The position numbers and the translations under genes are program-made. A DNA stretch of 64,000 nucleotides from DTKY01 sp037440765 (GTDB lineage Bacteria; Acidobacteriota; Terriglobia; Bryobacterales; Bryobacteraceae), in assembly GCA_037440765.1 (NCBI GenBank), contig JBBITL010000018.1, positions 1 through 64,000 on the forward strand, written 5' to 3'. Positions 53,978 to 63,500 of this stretch are shown here, in pieces. Numbering within the stretch: the stretch's first letter is position 1; each line of letters opens with the position of its first letter. Under the pieces are notes generated by a model. The model saw only the letters and a program-made list of their open reading frames with translations. It was not told the DNA's origin and ran no database searches.

Positions 53978-55267
53978 CTACCAGAAGTGGGCGGCGACCA
54001 GCCGGGGCGGTCCGGAGCTCGCCCCCACCTGCCGCGTTGCGATGACGATCTGAATGTTCTTCCGGTCCCAGTCACTGGGAGCTGCCCGGGCCAGCTCCCG
54101 CATGTGCAGGTCGCTCGCCAGAAACTGGCCCGCGGCGCTGGTTGCATAAGTGGACAGGCCGGCTATGCTTACCAACGACTGCCCGGTGGTCTCATTCCGC
54201 ACCCGCGTTAGGAGCGCATACGCCTCGACCGGGCCGGTGACCAGCGAACTCACGGGCATCGACCAGAGCCTCTGGCCCGGCTTGTCCCGGTCGCTGATCC
54301 ATGTGACGGTGACGGCCTCGTCCCTGTCCACTGTGAAGCGCCAGTCGCTGGTGACCAGGTTGAGCCACCGGACGGCAGGGCCGATGAATACCACGGGCCC
54401 GGCCTTGAGGTCGTCGAATTGCAGCGAACCGGTGAAACGCGTCTGGAAGGCCTTTCCCCTGGCCCTCAAGGCCGAGGCGATGTCAACCAGCGCCGTAACG
54501 TCACCGATCGGCACCGACAGCGCTCTTCCGGCCACGGCCGCTCCCGGCTTCCCGGCCGACCTCTGGATTTCGGCAAGGGTTGAAGAGGAGACCGGGGCCG
54601 AATCCGCCGGCGCTGAAACCTCGGCCCCGACAGCCGGCGAAAGGCCGAACAGCACTGGACCCGGAGCCTGCAACACCGGCCGCCAGAACCGGTCGAACGC
54701 GCTTGGCGAGGCCCACGGCCGGTGCCAGGCCAGCGCCGCGATCAGCACCACGACAGCCACGACGGCCGGCCGCCACGTGACTCGCGGCCGTGCGGCGGGG
54801 CGGCGGGCGTCAGCGGGAACCGGAACGGGCGGCGCCCCGGAGGCCGCGTGGAACTCCGGCACGTATGAGCCCGGCGGGAGGTCAATCCGAAGCTCAGTCT
54901 CGCGGCCCGGCTCCCGGTAGTACTGGACAAGCCGCTTGCGGACCTCGACCGCCGAGGTTCGAACCACCGGGTCCTGGCTTGTGTCGTAATCCGCGTCTCT
55001 GGCGAAGACCTCAACCCCGATAACGCGCTCCTTCAGGCGGTCCAGGCGCCCTTCCAGAGCCTGCTGGACGGCGAACCGCAGAAGGCCCGTGTATCGCCGG
55101 CTGTTGCGGAAATGGGCGCTGGCCAGCACCCGCTCCAGTTGGTCGCGGATGGCGATGCGCTCCGCCGGCGAACGCCTCGCCCCGGCGGGATGCTCCTGCC
55201 CCGGTTTCGGGCCGTTAAGGCCGCTCAGTGGCTCCTCCAACGTTCCACTCCTGGCGGCGACACCCAC
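53978..55267 (-). CDS. Membrane-anchored protein with DNA-binding-like N-terminal module
   Basis: I do not know its function. Residues about 38-138 form a module frequent at the start of acidobacterial membrane proteins (IRDQLERVLASAHFRNSRRY, LKERVIGVEVFARDADYDTS, VVRTSAVEVRKRLVQYYREP, LPPGSYVPEF), which looks like a winged-helix-type DNA-binding fold. A membrane helix follows at about 166-183 (RPAVVAVVVLIAALAW). The remaining 240 residues are outside the membrane, with a segment like LVDIASALRARGKAFQTRFT and DDLKAGPVVFIGPAVRWLNL. This is a ToxR/CadC-like topology with a helix-turn part inside and a sensor outside. It may control the adjacent sugar genes. The GTG start is uncertain. Confidence 0.68.
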   Translation of the reverse strand: MGVAARSGTLEEPLSGLNGPKPGQEHPAGARRSPAERIAIRDQLERVLASAHFRNSRRYTGLLRFAVQQALEGRLDRLKERVIGVEVFARDADYDTSQDPVVRTSAVEVRKRLVQYYREPGRETELRIDLPPGSYVPEFHAASGAPPVPVPADARRPAARPRVTWRPAVVAVVVLIAALAWHRPWASPSAFDRFWRPVLQAPGPVLFGLSPAVGAEVSAPADSAPVSSSTLAEIQRSAGKPGAAVAGRALSVPIGDVTALVDIASALRARGKAFQTRFTGSLQFDDLKAGPVVFIGPAVRWLNLVTSDWRFTVDRDEAVTVTWISDRDKPGQRLWSMPVSSLVTGPVEAYALLTRVRNETTGQSLVSIAGLSTYATSAAGQFLASDLHMRELARAAPSDWDRKNIQIVIATRQVGASSGPPRLVAAHFW

Positions 55268-55338
55268 TGTACTTGCCGCCGTGCCGGAAGGAGGTCCCCA
55301 CAGGCCGGCAGGCCTGTCGCGCCCGGACCGCGCCTGCC

Positions 55339-56378
<1,040 letters not shown>

Positions 56379-56382
<4 letters not shown>

Positions 56383-57542
56383 TCGGCCACCTCCATCCAG
56401 CGTCCGCTGCGGGCGCTTTCGAGCACGGCGTCGCAAACCTTCTGCGTCTGAAGTCCGTTGCGGAAGTCGGGCTGCGCCGGCGTCCCGCTCTCGATCCCTT
56501 CCACAAAATCCGCGAGCTGGTTCAGGAATGTGTGCTCGTAGCCGATGCAGGTGCCCGGAACCCAGTAGCGGCCCATGTAAGGGTGTTCCGAGTTAGTAAC
56601 ATGGATCTTGCGCCAGCCCGTCAAATGCGACTCAGTTTTCTTGCCGGATTGTAACTGCTTGTATTCGAAAAACTGAAGATACTCCGGCTCTTCGAGGTCG
56701 AAGTAAACGCTGCCGTCGGCGCCGTTCAGCTCGAAGGTGTTGAAGTTCTTCCGGCCGCGGGCGTAACGGGTGGACTCGAAGGTGCCCATCGAGCCGTTGG
56801 CGAACTCGGCCAGGAACATGCAGGCGTCGTCGATCCCCACCGGCTCCACCTTGCCGGAGACCACGTGCTTGCGCTCCTTTACGAAGGTCTCGGTCTTGGC
56901 CACCACGCGCCGGATGGGGCCGTTGAGCCACATGGCGGTGTCGATGGAGTGCGCCAGCAGGTCGCCGGTGACGCCGCTGCCGGCGACCTTGACGTCCAGC
57001 CGCCACAGCGCGTCGCCGCCCTGGGGCACGTCGGATGAGATGGTCCAGTCCTGCAAGTAAGTGGCGCGGTAATGGAAGGGCCGGCCGATGCGTCCTTCGT
57101 CTATGATCTGCCTGGCCAGCGAGATGGAAGGCACGCGCCGGTAGTTAAACGAGATCATGTTGGGCACTTTGGCGGCTTCGACGGCGCGCACCATTTCCTC
57201 GCCTTCGGCCGCGTTCATGGCCAGCGGCTTCTCGCACAGCACCATCTTGCCGGCCTGGGCCGCCGCCACGGCTATCTCCTTGTGCGCGAAGTTCGGCACG
57301 CAGATATCGATCAGGTCGATGTCGTTGGAGTCCATCAGCTTGCGCCAGTCCGTCTCGGCGCGCTGGTACCCCCAGACGTCCACGAACTTCCTGGCCTTAC
57401 CCTCGTCGACGTCGCAGATGGCGCGCAGCACGGGCCGGTGCTGGACGGGGAAGAAGTTGTTCAGGCGCAGGTAGGCGTTCGAGTGCGTGCGGCCCATAAA
57501 GCCGCACCCTATAAGTCCGACTCCCAGAGTCTTGGCTGCCAT
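56379..57542 (-). CDS. Gfo/Idh/MocA-family oxidoreductase
   Basis: This 387-residue cytoplasmic oxidoreductase has the dinucleotide loop GVGLIGCGFMGRTHSNAYLR, a catalytic-region MVLCEKPLAMNAAEGEEMVR, and the substrate-domain VAGSGVTGDLLAHSIDTAMW with the histidine-aspartate arrangement typical of the family. FELNGADGSVYFDLEEPEYL follows. It transfers hydride between NAD(P) and a sugar hydroxyl, often at C3. The ATG lies 12 bp after the cupin gene, and the stop overlaps the isomerase start. It is intact, unlike the partner at 48875. Confidence 0.94.
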
Positions 57543-57553
57543 GTGGTCTCCTC

Positions 57554-58768
57554 TCAGTTTGCGACAAGTGGCGCGGCGTCCGGGTTTCCCGGGCCGAAGT
57601 GCTTGAGCATGACCAGGTTCTCCTGGTCGCTGGTGTTGATGATGGTGACGCCTGCGGCGGCGGCGGCGGCCGAGACGAACACCTCGTCCTTGGTCATCTC
57701 GCCGAAGCGGATCAAGCTCGGGGTTTCGACCTCGAGTTTGCCCAGCCTGCCGCGGCCCTGGGTCAGGATCACGCCGTAGGCGGCCGCGTCTTTAAGTTCC
57801 ACAGAGCGGCCCGGGAACACGGTGAGCTCCTTGGCCGAGTACCAGGATCTCCCGTAGGTCACCCATACCTCGCTGTAGCCGGCCTCCGCCATGGCTGCCG
57901 GTTGTTTCACCGGCTTCGGCCAGACTTTGTTGTGCTTGCCGAATTCAGGATCGACGTTCTTGTCCCAGTCCAGCATGCCGATGATGTAGTCCAGGTCCTG
58001 GCGGTGCTCGGGCGGCACGTCCTTCACCAGCAGGCTCCATGGCACGGGCCGGTTCTCCACCATGGACTGGAACATGCCGAAGACGTCCGAGTTGACCTGC
58101 GGCTCGTAGGTGACCAGCGAGCCGGGCGCGTGCAGGATGCCGGCGTCGATCTGCCAGCCTGAGCCGGGTATGAGCCGGTACGCCTTGGCGTGATCGAGGA
58201 TGCCGTTGTCGCCCTGGTTCCAGCGCTCCAGGCACGCGCGGACGTCGTCCTTGGTGGTGCCCGGCTCCAGTCCCATGTAAGTGTGCGGGAAGTTGTTGCC
58301 GGTGAAGTTGTACTGGGGCGGGAAATAGTAGGCCTCCGGCTTGCCCTTCTGGCCCACGCGGGCGGCGTGCTCGTCCATCTGGTGCATGTGGTGCGGGATG
58401 GGGCCCAGGTTGTCGAAGAACTTGCACAGCAGGTTCCAGCCCCCCTGCTTCGCCATGACTTCCGCGCCGAGGAACTGGTCGCCCAGCGTCTCGATCGCCT
58501 CCTTGAACAGAACGCGCTTGCCATCGAAGGCAATGTAGCTGAGCCCCTCGTCGGGCGGCGTGCCGGGACCGTTGTCGGCGTTCGTGGTGGAGGCGAACCA
58601 CCGCTCGTCGATGCCTCCGCGGTGGGCGCCCAGCGCATACAGGTCCCTGGTGTCCAGCTTGAGGCGCCCGCCCGGCATCAGAAACGACCGGGGGACCCAG
58701 CAGGGCGCCAGGCGGACCAGACCGTCGCCGGCGCCGAGCGCGTCCTTGATGATTGAAACGTTGCTCAT
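57554..58768 (-). CDS. Phosphomannose-isomerase-like cupin protein
   Basis: This 404-residue protein resembles type I phosphomannose isomerase in layout. The metal site reads PIPHHMHQMDEHAARVG then GKPEAYYFPP; later WQIDAGILHAPGSL supplies a last histidine candidate and GWNLLCKFFDNL a core strand. It is therefore probably a metal-dependent isomerase or epimerase of a sugar. Similarity to true ManA beyond the cupin core is weak, and the C-terminal region (GMLDWDKNVDPEFGKHNKVW, VSAAAAAAGVTIINTSDQEN) is not one I recognise. It is first in the cupin-Gfo/Idh-isomerase operon, with the IclR-like regulator just upstream. Confidence 0.7.
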   Translation of the reverse strand: MSNVSIIKDALGAGDGLVRLAPCWVPRSFLMPGGRLKLDTRDLYALGAHRGGIDERWFASTTNADNGPGTPPDEGLSYIAFDGKRVLFKEAIETLGDQFLGAEVMAKQGGWNLLCKFFDNLGPIPHHMHQMDEHAARVGQKGKPEAYYFPPQYNFTGNNFPHTYMGLEPGTTKDDVRACLERWNQGDNGILDHAKAYRLIPGSGWQIDAGILHAPGSLVTYEPQVNSDVFGMFQSMVENRPVPWSLLVKDVPPEHRQDLDYIIGMLDWDKNVDPEFGKHNKVWPKPVKQPAAMAEAGYSEVWVTYGRSWYSAKELTVFPGRSVELKDAAAYGVILTQGRGRLGKLEVETPSLIRFGEMTKDEVFVSAAAAAAGVTIINTSDQENLVMLKHFGPGNPDAAPLVAN

Positions 58769-58891
58769 GTTCCTCCTCCCATGCAGATCAAGCCGAAGTT
58801 ACTTATTATTATTTTATTATTAAAGCCGCCGCGAATCGTTCAGTTAAGACCGCACCGAGACGTCCGGCCCCACAGAGGTTCTCATGACGAA

Positions 58892-58897
58892 ATTATA
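58892..58897 (-). promoter_or_regulatory. Consensus -10 element before the cupin operon
   Basis: Read leftward, TATAAT occurs about 125 bases before the cupin start. A TTGACA lies only seven bases upstream of it, too close to be its -35, so the true -35 is unclear. A long AT-rich 5' leader follows (58799-58823). Confidence 0.35.
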
Positions 58898-58920
58898 CGC
58901 AGCCTGTCAAGAGCGGCCCA

Positions 58921-60060
58921 TCAGGCGGGCGCCGCGATCTGCATAAGCTCGTCGTTGGGGTAGACATGGTTCACGGTCTCCGGCGTCAGCAGTTTGTGCT
59001 TGACGAAGACCGCGGGCGGGACGGCCTGCCGGTGAAGGATGTCCAGCGCCAGCCGCACGATTCCCTCACCGTATCTCTCCGGAAAATAGGCCACCGAGCC
59101 GATGAGCCGCGTGCCGGGCGTGCGCAGCTCCACCCGCCCCTCCGGCGAGGCGTTCTGCCCGATGGCCGCGACATCCTGAGTGCGCCCCGCCTCCTGGAAG
59201 GCCCGCAGCGCGCCCAGGGCGCTCGGATCGTTGATGGCGCCAACCAGAAAGCGGCGGCCGCGGCTGGTCCGCAGGTGCCTGCGCATGGCCTCAAAACTGC
59301 TGCCGAGCTGGCCGTCGCCGTCCAGGAATGTCACCGGGCAGCTCTCCAGTTGTGGCCACGCCTCCCGGAGGCCTACCAGCGTTCCGGTCAGCCGCATCCT
59401 GGGCACGCTGCCGGCGCGGGTCAGTTCCATCAGCACGATCTCGTCCACCCCCGTGCTCCAGTGTTGCCTGGCCCACCGGCCGAGGTGCCGTCCGCCGATG
59501 AGCCCGGCCTCATAGTTATTGGCCCCGAAATAGGTGGCGCCGGGGTGAGGAATCTCCAGCGCGATCATGGGAATATTCGCCGCCCGGTACTTGGCAGCGA
59601 CGATCGGCGCCACGCTCTCGTCGGTCTGGAACTCGATCACCAGATCGACCTTCTCCCGGACCAGCACGTCGGCGTTCCTCTGGGCGACCTTGGGGTTGTA
59701 ACGGTTGTCCAGGGCGAGCAACTCGATGCCTTCAGCCGCCGCCGCGCGCTGCAAGCTGAGCGAAACCTCCTTGGAGAACTGATAATCCGTGCCTTGGGCG
59801 GCGTAGCCCAGGCGGCAGGATTTTGGGGTGAACGGGCGCAGGTTCGACCGGTACAGGTTCTCCGCGACCTTCTCCACCATGCCGCAGCTCTGCAAGGTGT
59901 ACAAAATGCGGAAGGACATGCTCTTGGGCAAGCCGCTGCGCGATGCGATCTCACGCAAAGCCAGCGCTTCGCCTGGGGAGCGGAACGCCGCCAGAAGCCT
60001 GGAGCAATGCACCACGGACTTGACCAGATATGGGTTTCGTCCCGAAGCCCCAGCGCTCAT
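58921..60060 (-). CDS. IclR-type HTH fused to a periplasmic-binding-protein sensor domain
   Basis: This 379-residue regulator has an IclR-like helix-turn-helix (about 10-75: VHCSRLLAAFRSPGEALALR, EIASRSGLPKSMSFRILYTL, GMVEKVAENLYR) and then a substrate-binding domain of the PBP1/LacI type (about 95-365: ELLALDNRYNPKVAQRNADV, DLVIEFQTDESVAP, IPMIALEIPHPGATYFGANN, YEAGLIGGRHLGRWA, VGAINDPSALGALRAFQEAG). IclR regulators normally carry their own C-terminal effector domain, so this pairing is uncommon. It lies directly upstream of the sugar operon and probably controls it in response to a sugar. ATG 60060 has GAGAGG upstream. Confidence 0.86.
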   Translation of the reverse strand: MSAGASGRNPYLVKSVVHCSRLLAAFRSPGEALALREIASRSGLPKSMSFRILYTLQSCGMVEKVAENLYRSNLRPFTPKSCRLGYAAQGTDYQFSKEVSLSLQRAAAAEGIELLALDNRYNPKVAQRNADVLVREKVDLVIEFQTDESVAPIVAAKYRAANIPMIALEIPHPGATYFGANNYEAGLIGGRHLGRWARQHWSTGVDEIVLMELTRAGSVPRMRLTGTLVGLREAWPQLESCPVTFLDGDGQLGSSFEAMRRHLRTSRGRRFLVGAINDPSALGALRAFQEAGRTQDVAAIGQNASPEGRVELRTPGTRLIGSVAYFPERYGEGIVRLALDILHRQAVPPAVFVKHKLLTPETVNHVYPNDELMQIAAPA

Positions 60061-60533
60061 AGCGGCCTCTCGCTGCTGTCCCCGAAGGGAGTCTATCACG
60101 AAACGGTGCACACTCCAACATATGTTTCGCATTTCGAACCGTATTGACCGGTCAACAGGGGCCACCGAGAACATTATAGAGCGTTAATATTTTATATAAA
60201 GCCTATACTGTCAATAGATTCCGCAGGCATGGAGCATCCCGGCTGTGTTCCGCAATGCAAAATGGACTTTGCCCGCGCGGTTTTCCTTGCAGGCGCTTCT
60301 GTCCCGTGCCAGCATGCTGATAGATCGGTGGGAGTGGGCAGGGTCAGGAATTGCGGAGGGAGATGGCGAGCGAAGGGCACGTCGCCTACCGGCATCACGG
60401 GGCCCCCTCGGAGGGGGAAGCAATCTTGGAAGTCTGTTTTCATACTGGCATATGGCCGCGCTTCAAAGTGGAGGGTTGTGCAGGATCTTCGGCCAAATGG
60501 CGACAACGTAACGGAAGGGAAGGGGTCAATGCG
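60061..60533. other. Divergent intergenic region between the regulator and the TonB receptor
   Basis: About 470 bases with no convincing gene. It holds an AT-rich segment (60173-60215), a palindrome (60144-60155), a plus-strand TATACT (60204-60209), and a GC-rich hairpin CCCCC-TCGGA-GGGGG (60403-60417) in the receptor leader. Small frames here lack family-like sequence. Confidence 0.5.
60144..60155. promoter_or_regulatory. Palindrome TTGACCGGTCAA
   Basis: A perfect 12-bp palindrome 84 bases upstream of the IclR-like regulator start, between it and an AT-rich block with a leftward TATAAT (60173-60178). A candidate operator for the regulator; unproven. Confidence 0.4.
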
Positions 60534-63500
60534 ATGAAGTCAATGAAAGCAGTGGTGTCTCTGCTTATCTTAATCTCGCTGCTGGCCGTGTTGCCGGCAG
60601 CCAACGCCCAGAGCATCACCGGGCAGGTCTCCGGACGGGTGGTCGATCCGGGCCGCGCCATCGTTGTCGGCGCCACCGTCCAGTTGACGGCGGATCTCAC
60701 GCAGCAGGTCCGCGAGTTTACCACGGATGCCCAGGGCACGTTCGTGTTCACCGGGCTGATACCTGGCAACTACAACCTGCGCGTCACGCACGCAGGTTTT
60801 CGGGCCTATGACCTGAAGGCCATTGCCGTCACCGCCCAGCAGAGGGTGAATCTTCCGGATGTCATCCTCACCGTGGGCGACGTGGCGACGTCGGTGGAGG
60901 TACAGGCCGCCGCGGTCTACGTGGCCACCGACAGCTCGGACCGCAGCGTGAGCATCGGTCTCACCCAGATTGCGGACACCCCGTTGCGGGGCCGGAACCC
61001 GCTGTCGCTCATCCTCACGCTGCCGGGGGTCCAGACGCTAGCCTCCAGCGACAACCGCGGCTGGGGCGGAGGGGGCATTCCGGCCGTCAACGGCGGGCAG
61101 ACCGGCCAGGTGATCCTCAACATCGACGGCGTAGCCAGCCAGGACTCCGGCAATCTGAACCCCGGATACCTGTCGCCGAGCATCGACGCCATCGGCGAAG
61201 TGCGCCTGCTGGTATCCAACTACTCGGCCGAATATGGAGGGCGCACCGGCGGGCAGTACAACCTGACCATCAGGAGCGGCGGCGCAGACTATCGCGGGAC
61301 CGCGTACTACTACTGGCGGCATGAGCAGTTCAACGCCAACGAGTGGTTCAACAACAAACTGCTGCGCCCCAAGCCGAGGTACCGGTTCCAGAATTTCGGC
61401 GGCTCCATCGGGGGACCGCTGCTGATCCCCGGCACCGGGTTCAACCAGAGCCGGACCAAGGTGTTCTTCTTCTTCCTCGTGGATCACACGCGAAACCGGG
61501 AGACCATCGACAACTCCTTCACCATGCCCTCGGCGATGGAGCGGGCCGGGGACTTCTCGGACACCAGGACTACGACCGGAGCCCTGATACCGATCACCGA
61601 TCCGACCACCAAGCTGCCCTACGCCGGAAACAGGATTCCCGCCAGCATGATCAGCCCCGCCGGGCAGGCTATGCTGAATCTGTTCCCGATGCCGGACCCG
61701 CTGGGATTCGCCCTCGATACATCCGGCGCGCGCAGGTTCAACTACCGGGCGTTGCTCGGCAGATCGCGCCCGAACGAGAACAAGATCCTGCGCGTGGACT
61801 ACAACATCGGGCCGAAGACGACCTCCTTTGTGCGCCTGATGCAGGACTACCAGGCCGTTGACGGGTACGCCGGCACGGTTGGTCCTCAGGGCGGCAACTG
61901 GGGACAATTCCCTCACAGCTACAACGTCCGGGCCGCCGGGGCCGTGGGCACGCTGGTTCACACCTTCACTCCGACCCTGGTCAACGAATCCACCTGGGGA
62001 GTCAATCGCGGCAGGCAAGGGGTTAATCCTCTGGATGAGGTGACCAGCACCGCGACCGGCGGCGCCAAGACATACGAGGACAGCCTGCTGCCGCTCAAGG
62101 ACGCAACAGGCAAGACCATTGCGCTGCCGCGCATCTTCCCCGGCAGCAACACCATGGGTCTGAAGCCCGGCGTGCACTTCGGCTTCCCCACCGGTTTCAG
62201 CGCGCAGTCGGCCGGCCAGACCATCTCAAGCGTCCCGGTGTTCCGCCACGATCCCCGCTGGCCGTTCGTGGGCACCGACACGGTGCAGACCATCTCCAAC
62301 AAGACCACCTGGATCAGCGGCGCTCACAACCTGAAGGTGGGAGTCTACATTGAGCGGATGGCCCGCAACGTAAGCGTCTACTCGATCCACAACACCGCCG
62401 GGACCTACTACTTCGGCTCGGACCGCGCTGCCCCCCTTGACACCGGGTTCCCGTACTCCAATGCGCTGATCGGCAGCATTTTCGCTTACGGCGACGACAA
62501 CATCAAGCAGATCAACCGCGCGCGCTACACGCAGATCGAGTGGTACGTGCAGGATACCTGGAAAGTCGTTCCCAGGCTCACGCTGGATCTCGGGTTGCGT
62601 TTCCACCGGGTGGGCGACCTGTATTCCAAGGGCGCCAAACTCGGCTTCTTCCGCGAAGCGGATTATGACCGCAGCAAGAGCGGGCAACTGCTGTTCCCGG
62701 CCTGCGCCGTCCCGACCGCCGGCACCTGCGCCACCGCCAACCGGATCGCCATCAACCCGGTGACCGGGGCGAGGTTCCCCTTCGTCCGGCAGGGCACCTT
62801 CGACAAGGCCACATACCCTGTCAACGGCATGCCATATTCGGGCATCCGCCTGTATGACAGCCGTTTCTTCAACATCGGCCCCATCAAGTTGGCCCCGCGC
62901 CTGGGCTTTGCCTACGACGTGTTCGGCAACGGGAAGACGGCTGTTCGCGGCGGCTTCGGCTCCATCGTGGGCCGCAACTGGACGGTGGACAGTATCGGAG
63001 CGGGGGCTGACGGCATGGGCCCCATAAACGCGCCGCCCACGTTCCTTGCGCCGATTGTCCTGTACACCGACTTCAACAGCCTGGCGACGGCTGACAACTA
63101 CCTGACGCCCCAGACGGTGTTCGGCGGGCCGCAGGATGAGAAACCCATCACCACCTACAACTGGAGCTTCGGCATCCAGCATGAGGTCGGCCGCGGTATG
63201 ATCGCAGACGTGTCCTACGTGGGCAACACCGTCCGGCATGGCTACGGCCAGGCGATCGACTTCAACGCCGTGCCGCCGTACACCACCTGGAACCCGACCG
63301 ACGGCCAGATCCAGCGGTTCCGCGACCCCACCGGCGCCGGCTTCTACTCCACCGACCTGATCCGGTCGATGGTGGGCTTTAACGGTCTCAGCAGCATTCC
63401 CATATGGACGTTCCTCCGGAACGCGAACTATCACTCTCTCCAGACGCAGTTGAACCGCCGGACTGGCAACCTGCAATGGAATCTGAACTACACCTTCGCC

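Noticed and set aside
58799..58823. TTATTATTATTTTATTATTA as a replication-origin-like AT tract
   Set aside because: No DnaA boxes or origin-linked genes are nearby; it is the leader of the cupin operon.
58892..58910. TTGACA plus TATAAT as a full promoter before the cupin gene
   Set aside because: The two elements are only seven bases apart, far from the needed 16-18.
60229..60537. A small gene upstream of the TonB receptor
   Set aside because: No ribosome site or family-like sequence; it overlaps the receptor start and leader hairpin.
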